Under the pieces are notes generated by a model. It worked only from the letters and a program-made list of their open reading frames with translations, was not told where the DNA came from and made no database searches. The position numbers were made by a program, and so were the translations under genes. From Geminicoccaceae bacterium (lineage in GTDB: Bacteria > Pseudomonadota > Alphaproteobacteria > Geminicoccales > Geminicoccaceae), in the NCBI GenBank assembly GCA_028285265.1, contig JANQPX010000032.1, positions 366,247 through 430,246 of the forward strand: DNA of 64,000 bases, written 5' to 3'. Shown here one piece after another: positions 33,801 through 41,722 of this stretch (positions within the stretch are counted from its first letter, which is position 1; each line of letters starts with the position of its first letter).

Positions 33801-35697
33801 TTTCGGTAATGGGATGTTGCTGTCCGAAAAGACCGCGCTGGTCGCCGCGTTCGATCACCGTCATATCTTCATCGACCCGACACCAAATATCGAGGCAAGC
33901 TTTGCCGAACGTCTGCGGCTGTTTGCGCTACCACGCTCGAGCTGGGACGACTACGACCGAAGCAAAATCAGTAAGGGCGGCGGGATCTTTCCTCGGACTT
34001 TGAAGTCCATCAAACTCACGCCCGAGATCAAGCAGGCCCTCGACGTCGATGCTGACAGCCTGACGCCGCACGATTTGATCCGCGCGATTTTGCTGGCACC
34101 GGTCGAGCTCTTTTGGAATGGCGGCATTGGCACCTATGTCAAAGCGTCGAACGAGCGCCATGCTGATGCTTTTGATCGCGCCAATGATCCCGTTCGTGTC
34201 AACGGCAGCGAGCTCCGATGCAAGATCGTCGGTGAGGGGGGCAATCTCGGCCTTACCCAGCGGGGTCGCATCGAGTTTGCGGCACGGGGGGGGCGCATCA
34301 ATACCGATTTCATCGACAACTCGGCAGGCGTTGATTGCTCCGACCACGAGGTGAACATCAAGATTCTCTTGGGCGCCGTGGTCGACGCGGGTGATATGAC
34401 GGGTAAGCAACGCAACCAGCTCCTGGCGCGCATGACCGATGAGGTGGCGGCGCTCGTCCTGCGCAACAACATTCTTCAAGTCCAGGCGATTTCAAGCGCA
34501 GAAGCGCAGCCAAACGAGTTGCTCGATAGCCAAATCGCCTTCATGCGCCGCCTGGAAGCCACCGGTCGCCTCAATCGCGAGCTTGAGCTGTTGCCAGACG
34601 ACGAAACGCTGGCGCAACGGCGCCAGGGAGGCCTGGGACTCTATCGACCTGAGATCGCTGTTCTTCTGTCCTACGCAAAGATGGCGCTCTATGACGACTT
34701 GTTGAACTCCGATCTACCGGATGACTCCTATCTGCAACAGGATTTGGTCAAATACTTCCCCAGGCCTCTGCGCAAGACCTATGACCATCAGATCGGCAGC
34801 CACCGGCTGCGTCGAGAAATCGTCGCCACGCTGGTCGCCAACAGCATTGTCAATCGCGGCCTCGGCGAACTCGTGGGCGAGCTTGCCGAGCAGAACGGGA
34901 CGTCCACAGCCACTGTGGCGCGCGCCTATATCGTGGCGCGCGATGCGTTCGGACTCCTGCCCCTCATTGGCGAGCTTGAGGAGCTCGCGACGCTGATCGG
35001 TGCCAAGCGTCAGATTGATTTGCTCAATGAAACCCGCCTGGCCTTAGCGGCGGGGACACAGTGGTTTTTGACCAATCTCCAGGAACCCATCGGGATCGAG
35101 CGAAGCGTCAACCAGTTCGCCCCTGGCATTTCAACGCTGCTCAATGCGCTCGACCAGGTCTTGGGTCCGCGCAAGAAGGAGGAGCTTGAGCAACTGCAGC
35201 ACGATTATCGAGGCCTTGGCATGGATGAAGGGGCCGCGGCACGCTTTGCACGCTTGCCCTATCTCTGTGCGACCGCGGAAATCGTGGCTGTCGCTGGACA
35301 AACCGGCGTCGATGTCATCGAGGCTGCGAAAGTCTATTTTGCGCTCGATTCCGCCCTTCAGCTCGGCAAGGTCCAAAAACTATTGCAGCGGGTCACCGTC
35401 GATAATCACTGGGATCGCTCGGCCATTATCGAGTTGCAGGACGATATCCTCGAGGAACATCGCCGGCTCGCGATACAAGCGCTGACATCAGGATTTTTCC
35501 AGGGAAGCGAGGCGACAACAGTTGGCGATATCTATCAGCAGATCCAGGATTGGCTCGCTGCCGAGGTCTCGGGTTATCGCCGTTGGGAGAAACTTCTCGC
35601 CGAAATGGAGGGACGAGTCAGCCTTGATCTGGCTGTCTTCCTGGTTGCCGTGCGCGCGCTGGGGCGGCTGAACGCCCTGACAGCCAAATCAGCATAA
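30829..35697 (+). CDS. gdh: large NAD-dependent glutamate dehydrogenase
   Basis: A 1622-residue enzyme of the 180-kDa GDH class, which deaminates glutamate to 2-oxoglutarate with NAD. The long N-terminal region carries ACT-like regulatory modules (for example VTDDMPFLVDSVTMAINRLG). The catalytic domain begins near residue 800 with GGKVARGGIRWSDRREDFRTE and KAQMVKNGVIVPVGAKGGFV, which hold substrate-binding Lys residues. KIVGEGGNLGLTQRGRIEFA belongs to the nucleotide-binding part. The ATG at 30829 is preferred because GGAGG lies about ten bases upstream; an ATG at 30814 is possible. Its neighbours, a GNAT gene and mnmG, do not suggest shared function. Full family length with no break. Confidence 0.94.
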   Translation: MATRLHEQKEDLLTGAIARLYDKLDQQQAGVGEAFLRHYYRSVAPVDLVDRDTLDLYGAALAHMRYGEQRGAGEAKVRVYNPQIEQHGWQSTHTTIEIVTDDMPFLVDSVTMAINRLGLMIHLTIHPVLPIVRNEAGLLTGIGAANGKDEAHAESFMHIEVDRQSDPSRLEQIRDELERALVDVRATVEDWRPILAKIDEALDDVSRAAKVVPADEIAEVRAFLEWIADNHFTFIGYRCYELATVKGKDQLHRMPGSALGILKHREDGKVSESFAVLPDDVKRQARLPVPLMITKANSRSTVHRPVYLDYLGIKRFDKKGKVIGEHRFLGLFTSAAYNLNPRDIPLLRHKVRRLIERADLVPSSHAGKAFINILETYPRDELFQTDEDELFETVMETLHLQERQRIRLFARRDAFARFVSCLVYVPRDRYNTELRRRIQDILEQALGGRETEYQVQVSESTLARIHFIVRMPDGLKADIDLAAIEAQLIEAARSWSDGLRDALIDTHGEEEGNRLFGAYGECFPIAYQEQVPARAAVPDVDRLNRLADGRDELALSLFRPLENTHGLLRFKIARRGGGIPLSDALPILENMGLRVINEKPHELLAKDGTVFSMHDFGMRPTEAVDVKLEIVGPVFQETFEAIWKGEIENDGFNQMVLFAGLSSRQILVLRAYCKYLLQIGIPFSQSYMEQTLSHNPRLARLLAELFDARFGPDVGEDRQATVDGLEARIREGLEAVANLDEDRILRRYMRLILATLRTNHFQRTPKGRFKPYLSLKVDPASVPEMPLPLPAYEIFVYSPRAEGVHLRGGKVARGGIRWSDRREDFRTEVLGLMKAQMVKNGVIVPVGAKGGFVVKRPPREGGRAALQEEVIACYKILISGMLDLTDNQTADRIVPPADVVRHDDDDPYLVVAADKGTATFSDIANEVSLDYGHWLGDAFASGGSAGYDHKGMGITARGAWESVKRHFIEMGKDCQAESFTAVGVGDMSGDVFGNGMLLSEKTALVAAFDHRHIFIDPTPNIEASFAERLRLFALPRSSWDDYDRSKISKGGGIFPRTLKSIKLTPEIKQALDVDADSLTPHDLIRAILLAPVELFWNGGIGTYVKASNERHADAFDRANDPVRVNGSELRCKIVGEGGNLGLTQRGRIEFAARGGRINTDFIDNSAGVDCSDHEVNIKILLGAVVDAGDMTGKQRNQLLARMTDEVAALVLRNNILQVQAISSAEAQPNELLDSQIAFMRRLEATGRLNRELELLPDDETLAQRRQGGLGLYRPEIAVLLSYAKMALYDDLLNSDLPDDSYLQQDLVKYFPRPLRKTYDHQIGSHRLRREIVATLVANSIVNRGLGELVGELAEQNGTSTATVARAYIVARDAFGLLPLIGELEELATLIGAKRQIDLLNETRLALAAGTQWFLTNLQEPIGIERSVNQFAPGISTLLNALDQVLGPRKKEELEQLQHDYRGLGMDEGAAARFARLPYLCATAEIVAVAGQTGVDVIEAAKVYFALDSALQLGKVQKLLQRVTVDNHWDRSAIIELQDDILEEHRRLAIQALTSGFFQGSEATTVGDIYQQIQDWLAAEVSGYRRWEKLLAEMEGRVSLDLAVFLVAVRALGRLNALTAKSA

Positions 35698-35701
35698 TCC
35701 A

Positions 35702-35739
35702 GCCTGACGGATTGTTTCACGTGAAACAATCCGTCAGGC
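35702..35739. promoter_or_regulatory. parS: parS site inside a 38-bp perfect palindrome
   Basis: The 16-base sequence TGTTTCACGTGAAACA at 35713-35728 is identical to the canonical bacterial parS to which ParB binds. It sits at the centre of a perfect 38-base palindrome (35702-35739) between the glutamate dehydrogenase stop and mnmG. The extended arms (GCCTGACGGAT and its complement) could also fold into an RNA hairpin at the end of the upstream transcript, although no T-tract follows. It lies 2.6 kb from parA, as expected for a chromosomal origin-proximal centromere. Confidence 0.9.
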
Positions 35740-35835
35740 CCACCCATGAGTGCCACAGCGCTGCTGACCCAAGAAACCACGATTCCTAAGCATTTGCGCC
35801 ATTGACGTCTGCCATGACGCACGACACAAAGGCCC

Positions 35836-37692
35836 ATGGTCCACGACGACGTCATTGTTATCGGCGGCGGTCATGCCGGCGTCGAAGCCGCAGCTGCCAG
35901 CGCACGCATCGGTGCGCGCACGCGCCTGATCACGCAAAAACGCGCGACGGTCGGCGTCATGTCGTGCAACCCTGCCATCGGCGGGCTTGGCCGTGGCCAT
36001 CTCGTGCGCGAAGTCGATGCTCTTGATGGCCTTATGGGGCGAGCCATCGATCAAGCCGGCATTCAGTTCAGGCTGCTGAACCGCAGCAAAGGTCCGGCGG
36101 TGAGAGGACCGCGGGCGCAAGCCGACCGACGGCTCTATCAGCAAGCCATCCAGGCCTTGCTCTTTGATCAGGAAGGCTTGAGCATTGATCAGGGCGAGGT
36201 CGATGACCTGACCATCGATGAAAACCAGCAGGTCACCGGGGTGCGCACCCGGGATGGTCGGCTGTTTCCATGCGGTGCGGTCGTCTTAACGACCGGCACA
36301 TTCCTTCGAGGCATGATCCATCTGGGATCGGCACGGTGGCCGGCTGGCAGGAAAGGAGACGAGCCCGCGGTTCGCCTCGCCAAGACCCTGGAACGCGCGG
36401 GTTTTTCCCTTGCCCGGTTGAAAACCGGCACGCCCCCGCGTCTCGATGGGCGCACGATTGAGTCTTCAGGACTGACTCAACAACCCGGCGACGATCAGCC
36501 TGAACCGTTTTCGACCCTGACCCAGTGCATCACAACGCCCCAGATATCCTGTGCCATTACCTACACCAATCCGCAAACCCATGAGATTATTCGCGAAAAT
36601 CTGGGCGAATCGGCGATGTATTCCGGCCAAATTTCTGGCACCGGGGTTCGTTACTGCCCATCGATTGAAGATAAAGTCGTGCGCTTCGCCGACCGTCAAC
36701 GGCATCAGATCTTTCTCGAACCCGAAGGTCTTGATGACGATACAGTTTATCCCAACGGAATCTCGACCTCGCTGCCGGCCAGTACACAGCATGCTCTCGT
36801 GCACTCGATCCCCGGCCTTGAGAGGGCTCATATTCTGCAACCCGGCTATGCGATCGAGTATGACCATATTGATCCGCGGGAATTGGGACCGACTCTCGAG
36901 ACGAGGCGGGTATCGGGCCTGTTCCTTGCCGGACAGATCAACGGCACAACCGGCTACGAGGAGGCGGCAGCGCAAGGGGTTTTCGCAGGCGCCAATGCCG
37001 CGCTCAAAGTGGGCCACTCGGCACCATTGTTATTGGATCGCGCCGACGGCTATCTCGGCGTCCTTGTCGATGACTTAATTCATCAGGGCGTAAGCGAGCC
37101 CTATCGGATGTTTACGTCCCGGGCCGAATATCGATTGACCATGCGCGCCGACAATGCCGATCGAAGGCTGACCCCAACGGGGCAGCATATCGGCTTGGTC
37201 GGTCGTGAGCGTCGGCAGCACTTCGAGACCAAGCTCGTCCAGTTTCAGGCCGCTGAACAGATCATGGCGGCGCTGACGCTCACTCCGAACCAGGCGGCAC
37301 TTCACGGCATCCAAGTGCGGCAAGACGGCGTGATCCGCACGGCTCTGGAACTCCTACGACTGCCGGCGGTGTCCTTTGCAACCCTGATGGAAATCTGGCC
37401 GGAGCTTCGACAGGTTCGCGGTGATATTGCCGCCTCGTTCGAGATCGATGCTCAATATGCCGGCTATCTCTCGCGCCAGAAGGCTGACATCAAGGCCTTT
37501 CGCAATGATGAAGCGATCGATCTTCAGGGCATACTCGACTTTGAGCAGATTCCCGGCCTTAGCCGCGAGGTTCGGGCAAGACTCGATGAGTCTCGACCGG
37601 CAAATCTTGGCGCCGCGTCACGCCTGCCGGGTATGACACCAGCTGCCCTTGCTTTGCTTTGTCGCTACGCCAAGCGCCTGAGCGCGTCGTGA
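35836..37692 (+). CDS. mnmG: tRNA uridine-5-carboxymethylaminomethyl modification enzyme MnmG (GidA)
   Basis: A 618-residue FAD protein that, with MnmE, modifies the wobble uridine at position 34 of certain tRNAs. The FAD motif [21 protein letters not shown] is at the N-terminus, followed by [49 protein letters not shown] and [17 protein letters not shown], all MnmG signatures. The C-terminal domain starts near residue 550 and contacts tRNA. AAAGG precedes the ATG. It leads the mnmG-rsmG-parA-parB group; the usual upstream mnmE gene is missing and a glutamate dehydrogenase gene stands there instead. Confidence 0.96.
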   Translation: MVHDDVIVIGGGHAGVEAAAASARIGARTRLITQKRATVGVMSCNPAIGGLGRGHLVREVDALDGLMGRAIDQAGIQFRLLNRSKGPAVRGPRAQADRRLYQQAIQALLFDQEGLSIDQGEVDDLTIDENQQVTGVRTRDGRLFPCGAVVLTTGTFLRGMIHLGSARWPAGRKGDEPAVRLAKTLERAGFSLARLKTGTPPRLDGRTIESSGLTQQPGDDQPEPFSTLTQCITTPQISCAITYTNPQTHEIIRENLGESAMYSGQISGTGVRYCPSIEDKVVRFADRQRHQIFLEPEGLDDDTVYPNGISTSLPASTQHALVHSIPGLERAHILQPGYAIEYDHIDPRELGPTLETRRVSGLFLAGQINGTTGYEEAAAQGVFAGANAALKVGHSAPLLLDRADGYLGVLVDDLIHQGVSEPYRMFTSRAEYRLTMRADNADRRLTPTGQHIGLVGRERRQHFETKLVQFQAAEQIMAALTLTPNQAALHGIQVRQDGVIRTALELLRLPAVSFATLMEIWPELRQVRGDIAASFEIDAQYAGYLSRQKADIKAFRNDEAIDLQGILDFEQIPGLSREVRARLDESRPANLGAASRLPGMTPAALALLCRYAKRLSAS

Positions 37693-37712
37693 TCTCTTCT
37701 AAATCATCACCC

Positions 37713-38333
37713 ATGACACCCGAAGACTTTCGAGCGGTCATCAATGTTTCACGTGAAACATTGACGGCTCTCGAAACCTACCTGGCGATGTTGGTCCGCT
37801 GGCAAAAAGCGATCAATCTGGTGGGACCTAAAACGCTAAAGGATCCCTGGCGCCGTCATCTCTTGGACAGTGCACAGCTCATTCCCCATCTGCCTTCGCC
37901 CTCGGGACCTCTCTATGACCTCGGGAGCGGTGCCGGCCTGCCGGGCTTGATCCTCGCCATCATGGGCGTCGCCGATGTTCACCTCGTCGAAAGCGACCAG
38001 CGCAAGGCCCAATTTTTGAGGGAAGTTGCCAGAAAATTGGACCTTTCCGTTCAAATCTATGCCAGCCGGATCGAACAGCTTTCTGACCACTGTGCGGATA
38101 TCGTCACAGCTCGAGCCCTTGCACCCCTCAGCCATCTTCTCGATCTTGCCGCACCGCTCTTGCGCCCCCATGCTGTGTGCCTCTTTCCCAAAGGACAAAG
38201 TGCCTCGGATGAATTGACCGACGCCAGCAAATCCTGGAGTATGAGCGCCGACATTATTCCGAGCCTCTCCGACCCATCAGCTTCAATTCTCAAACTCAGG
38301 AACGTTGAACGTGCGTCCCTTCATTGTCAGTAG
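37713..38333 (+). CDS. rsmG: 16S rRNA (guanine-527-N7) methyltransferase RsmG (GidB)
   Basis: A 206-residue methyltransferase that modifies G527 in the 16S rRNA 530 loop. The SAM motif YDLGSGAGLPGLILAIMG, the early NLVGPKTLKDPWRRHLLDSA and the later VTARALAPLSHLLDLAAPLL are RsmG signatures. The ATG at 37713 gives standard length; a GTG at 37689 overlapping the mnmG stop would add eight residues and is a real alternative. A full parS sequence lies inside the coding region and encodes NVSRET (residues ~12-17). The 3' end overlaps the parA start by 23 bases. Confidence 0.94.
   Translation: MTPEDFRAVINVSRETLTALETYLAMLVRWQKAINLVGPKTLKDPWRRHLLDSAQLIPHLPSPSGPLYDLGSGAGLPGLILAIMGVADVHLVESDQRKAQFLREVARKLDLSVQIYASRIEQLSDHCADIVTARALAPLSHLLDLAAPLLRPHAVCLFPKGQSASDELTDASKSWSMSADIIPSLSDPSASILKLRNVERASLHCQ
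37745..37760. promoter_or_regulatory. parS: parS site inside the rsmG coding region
   Basis: TGTTTCACGTGAAACA, identical to the canonical parS, at the centre of a perfect 24-base palindrome (37741-37764). It lies 32 bases inside rsmG and is translated as part of NVSRET, so the ParB-binding sequence and the protein N-terminus are under joint constraint. It is about 550 bases from the parA start. Confidence 0.92.
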
Positions 38334-39126
38334 CCAAACGGCGACGGCCGGTCGTGTGGTCGCCATCGCCAACCAGAAGGGCGGTGTGGGCAAGACCACG
38401 ACCGCGATCAATCTCGGTACAGCCCTTGCTGCCTGCAAGAAAACGATCCTCCTGATCGACCTTGACCCTCAGGGAAATGCCAGCACCGGCCTGGGTGTTC
38501 AGCCCTCAGATCGTAACGTTACGACCTACGACGTCATTCTCGGCGACGCTAAACTCTCTGATGCTGTGACAGGAACCCAGATCCCTGGGTTTGATCTGGT
38601 GCCGTCTGTCGTCGACTTATCGGCAGCCGAGGTCGAGCTCGTTGGTCGGCAGCGCAGAGAATTCGCGCTGAAAGAAACGCTAACGGGCCTCCATCGGAAC
38701 TACGACTACGTCCTTATCGATTGCCCACCGTCACTCGGCTTGCTCACCGTGAACGCCCTTGTCGCGTCGCACTCCGTTCTCGTACCACTTCAATGCGAGT
38801 TCTTCGCCCTCGAGGGCTTGAGCCTGCTTCTTCGATCGGTTGAACGCGTGCGTCGAAATCTCAATCCATCGCTCGACGTTCAGGGCGTCCTGCTCACCAT
38901 GTTCGACAAACGCAATAATCTCGCGCAGCAAGTCGCCACCGACGTCCGCAGCTTTCTCGGCAAGCGCGTGTATGACACCATCGTTCCGCGTAATGTCAGG
39001 GTCTCCGAAGCCCCGTCACATGGTCTCCCGGTGCTTCTCTATGATTTCCGTTGCCCCGGCTCTCAAGCCTATGTCCATCTCGCCGGCGAAGTGATGCGCC
39101 GTGATCAGGAGGCAGCCGAAGCATGA
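38311..39126 (+). CDS. parA: chromosome partitioning ATPase ParA
   Basis: A 271-residue deviant Walker ATPase (Soj/ParA). The P-loop ANQKGGVGKTTTAINLG includes the signature lysine; Walker A' LLIDLDPQGNASTGLG and Walker B YVLIDCPPSLGLLT follow. ParA dimers on the nucleoid interact with ParB-parS to move origins apart. The start is taken as GTG at 38311, since AGGAA lies eight bases before it; a TTG six bases upstream is too close to that site. It overlaps rsmG by 23 bases and shares ATGA with parB, so the operon is tightly coupled. Confidence 0.95.
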   Translation: MRPFIVSSQTATAGRVVAIANQKGGVGKTTTAINLGTALAACKKTILLIDLDPQGNASTGLGVQPSDRNVTTYDVILGDAKLSDAVTGTQIPGFDLVPSVVDLSAAEVELVGRQRREFALKETLTGLHRNYDYVLIDCPPSLGLLTVNALVASHSVLVPLQCEFFALEGLSLLLRSVERVRRNLNPSLDVQGVLLTMFDKRNNLAQQVATDVRSFLGKRVYDTIVPRNVRVSEAPSHGLPVLLYDFRCPGSQAYVHLAGEVMRRDQEAAEA

Positions 39127-40013
39127 GCGACCTAGGCCAGGATCTCAAAGGAGCCAGCCGCAAACGAGGCTTAGGGCGAGGTTTATCCAGCCTTATCCCC
39201 GAGACGTTGGCTGGCGCCAAAGCCGATGGAACAGCCAGCGGCAAATCCCTTCCGATCGAGCAATTGAAGCCGTCACCCTTCCAACCGAGGCGGACGTTTT
39301 CAGAAGACGAGCTTCATGGCTTGGCCGACTCCATCCGTGCCAAGGGAGTCATGCAGCCACTGCTCGTGCGCCCGTCGAACGATGCCTCAGGCACGTACGA
39401 AATCATTGCCGGCGAGCGCCGGTGGCGCGCCGCACAGTTGGCCGGTGTTCACGAGCTCCCGGTCATCGTCCGTGAGCTCTCCGATCGTGAGACCCTCGAA
39501 GTCGCGCTGCTTGAAAACATCCAGCGCGAAAACCTCTCTCCCCTTGAAGAAGCCGAGGGATATCGTCGGTTAATCGATGAATTCGGTCATACCCAACAGG
39601 AACTCGCCGACGGCCTTGGCAAGAGCCGCAGCCACATCGCAAATCTCCTCAGACTATTAGGTCTTCCCGATAAAGTTCGCCTAATGGTTGAAAATAATCA
39701 ACTTTCAGCTGGGCATGCCCGTTCGCTGCTCAACGCTGACGATCCACTTTCTCTCGCCGAGACCGTGGTGAAACGCGGCCTCAACGTTCGTCAGACCGAA
39801 ATGTTGGTACGGCTGCAAAAATCTGGCGGTCCACTGGCGTCATCGTCCCCGCGAAACATGGAAAAGGACCCCGACACCTTGGCTCTCGAGCATGAGCTCT
39901 CCGCCCTGCTTGGTCTCAAGGTGACTCTGGCCTCCAAGGGCAAGGGCGGCGCGATGACGATTGCCTATCGCACGCTTGATCAACTCGACGGCTTGCTAGA
40001 ACGTCTTCGATAA
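39123..40013 (+). CDS. parB: chromosome partitioning protein ParB
   Basis: A 296-residue ParB/Spo0J. After a basic N-terminus ([15 protein letters not shown], typical ParA-stimulating segment) come the CTP-binding ParB/Srx domain with [13 protein letters not shown] and [31 protein letters not shown], and the helix-turn-helix [21 protein letters not shown] that reads parS. The C-terminal dimer domain ends with [15 protein letters not shown]. Its start overlaps the parA stop. Two exact parS sites lie within 3.5 kb upstream. Downstream genes are convergent. Confidence 0.96.
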   Translation: MSDLGQDLKGASRKRGLGRGLSSLIPETLAGAKADGTASGKSLPIEQLKPSPFQPRRTFSEDELHGLADSIRAKGVMQPLLVRPSNDASGTYEIIAGERRWRAAQLAGVHELPVIVRELSDRETLEVALLENIQRENLSPLEEAEGYRRLIDEFGHTQQELADGLGKSRSHIANLLRLLGLPDKVRLMVENNQLSAGHARSLLNADDPLSLAETVVKRGLNVRQTEMLVRLQKSGGPLASSSPRNMEKDPDTLALEHELSALLGLKVTLASKGKGGAMTIAYRTLDQLDGLLERLR

Positions 40014-40066
40014 CGCGCGCGATCACGTAAGGCGCGATGCAGTATGGGCCTGATGGCACGGAGCCG

Positions 40067-40453
40067 TCAGCTGATCATGCCAAGTTCAAGCTGAGCCTCT
40101 TCACTCATCATCCCTGGATGCCAAGGCGGTTCCCAAACCACTCCAACTTCGGCATCCGTTACCCCATCAACAGCGAAGACCTTCTGTCGAACTTCTTCCG
40201 GAAGGATCTCCGCCACGGGACAATGGGGTGATGTCAAGGTCATGTCGATCTTCACGACGTTGTCGTCCTCGATGTCGACCTTGTAAATCAATCCAAGCTC
40301 AAAAATATTCACAGGAATTTCTGGATCGTAGACCGTGCGCAATGCCTCGATAACCCGCTCACCGAGTTCATCGACTTCGGCCTGACGCTTCTTTTCGACC
40401 TGATCGTCATCCAACATCGCGGCGGCGCGATCCAGGTTCTCTTCACCAGTCAT
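40067..40453 (-). CDS. sufT: SufT-type Fe-S assembly protein (DUF59/MIP18)
   Basis: A 128-residue MIP18-family protein. The core IEALRTVYDPEIPVNIFELG, LTSPHCPVAEILPEEVRQKV and VVWEPPWHPGMMSEEA is characteristic; the cysteine in SPHCPVAE is the conserved one. SufT-like proteins help mature iron-sulfur proteins when demand is high. The ATG at 40453 has GGAGG at a good distance. It is the last gene of the suf operon, 17 bases after sufS. It nearly meets parB, which comes from the other side. Confidence 0.9.
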   Translation of the reverse strand: MTGEENLDRAAAMLDDDQVEKKRQAEVDELGERVIEALRTVYDPEIPVNIFELGLIYKVDIEDDNVVKIDMTLTSPHCPVAEILPEEVRQKVFAVDGVTDAEVGVVWEPPWHPGMMSEEAQLELGMIS

Positions 40454-40470
40454 CACGTTCCTCCCGCAGG

Positions 40471-41721
40471 TCAACCAAACATCGATGCAACGCGGTGCAA
40501 GCTTTTGACCAGCGCATCAATGTCTTTTTCCGTGTTATACATACCGATCGAAGCGCGCGCCGTTGCGCCATGCCCTAGCCGATCAAGCACGGGTTGCGCG
40601 CAATGATGGCCTGTACGGATGGCAACGCCATCGAGGTCGAGCAACGTTCCGATGTCGTGGGGATGGGCGTTCTCCATCACGAAAGACAGAACCGCGGCTT
40701 TGTGCTTGGCCGTTCCGACCAATCGAAGACCTGGAACTTGCTGAAGAGCACGGGTGGCGTAGGCAAGAAGTGCGTCCTCATAAGCGGCGATTGCTTCGAG
40801 ACCGACCGCTTCGACGTAGTCGATAGCCGCACCAAGCCCGACCGTCGCTTCGATCGCAGGTGTGCCCGCCTCGAATTTATACGGGAGATCGTTGAACTCT
40901 GTCTTGTCGTACGCCACCGACAAGATCATATCTCCCCCGCCCTGATACGGTGGCATCGCCTCGAGATGCGTTGCCTTGCCATAGAGCACACCAATGCCCG
41001 ATGGTCCGTAGAGCTTATGACCGGTGAAGCCAAGAAAGTCGCAATCGAGCGCCTGCACATCAACAGGCCGGTGCTGCACTGCCTGTGCGGCATCAACAAA
41101 GACAGGTACGCCCTTGGCATGTGCCATGTCGATCATCTGTTCCATTGGATTGACCGTGCCTAAGGCGTTGGCCACCCATGTCACCGACACCAGCTTCGTC
41201 TTCGATGTGATTAACCGATCAAACTCCTCGACAATAAGCTCACCGTCATCGGTGATCGGGGCAACGACGAGTTTGGTCCCCGCCTGCTCAGCCAACAGCT
41301 GCCACGGGACAATATTGGCGTGGTGCTCCATCCCGGTAATCAGGATCTCATCACCTTCCTTAGCCTGCGGTCGGACAAAACTCTGCGCCAGTAAATTGAT
41401 CGCCTCGGTCACGTTGCGCGTGAAAACGATCTCGCGTTTGCTGCTCGCATTCAGAAAACGCTGCACTTTGGTGCGAGCGCCATCGTGCAGATCTGTGGCA
41501 CGCTCCGAAAGCGTATAAACCCCGCGATGAATATTGGCATAGCTGTGACGAAGGACGTCCGCCTGTGCCTCGATCACCTGGCGCGGCTTTTGAGCGCTGG
41601 CAGCACTGTCTAAAAAGACGAGCGGATGACCATGGATGTCTTGCTGCAGACAAGGAAAGTCACGTCGTATCGTCTCTACATCGAAGCTCGATGTGTCCGC
41701 CGGAGCCACGAGATCGTTCAC
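40471..41721 (-). CDS. sufS: cysteine desulfurase SufS
   Basis: A 416-residue class V aminotransferase-like PLP enzyme that takes sulfur from cysteine as a persulfide. VFLDSAASAQKPRQVIEA, NIHRGVYTLSERAT, VFVDAAQAVQHRPVDVQ and DFLGFTGHKLYGPSGIGVLYG (PLP lysine in GHK) are visible, and the active cysteine is in AIRTGHHCAQPVLD. The start is assigned as GTG at 41721: GGAGG of the sufD end lies six bases before it, and an upstream frame only reads through sufD. The family normally works with SufE or SufU as sulfur acceptor, but neither is found here. Confidence 0.94.
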   Translation of the reverse strand: MNDLVAPADTSSFDVETIRRDFPCLQQDIHGHPLVFLDSAASAQKPRQVIEAQADVLRHSYANIHRGVYTLSERATDLHDGARTKVQRFLNASSKREIVFTRNVTEAINLLAQSFVRPQAKEGDEILITGMEHHANIVPWQLLAEQAGTKLVVAPITDDGELIVEEFDRLITSKTKLVSVTWVANALGTVNPMEQMIDMAHAKGVPVFVDAAQAVQHRPVDVQALDCDFLGFTGHKLYGPSGIGVLYGKATHLEAMPPYQGGGDMILSVAYDKTEFNDLPYKFEAGTPAIEATVGLGAAIDYVEAVGLEAIAAYEDALLAYATRALQQVPGLRLVGTAKHKAAVLSFVMENAHPHDIGTLLDLDGVAIRTGHHCAQPVLDRLGHGATARASIGMYNTEKDIDALVKSLHRVASMFG

Positions 41722-41722
41722 C

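Noticed and set aside
40050..40070. Hairpin between the convergent parB and sufT ends
   Set aside because: One wobble pair, no T-tract, and it overlaps the sufT stop; too weak to call a terminator.
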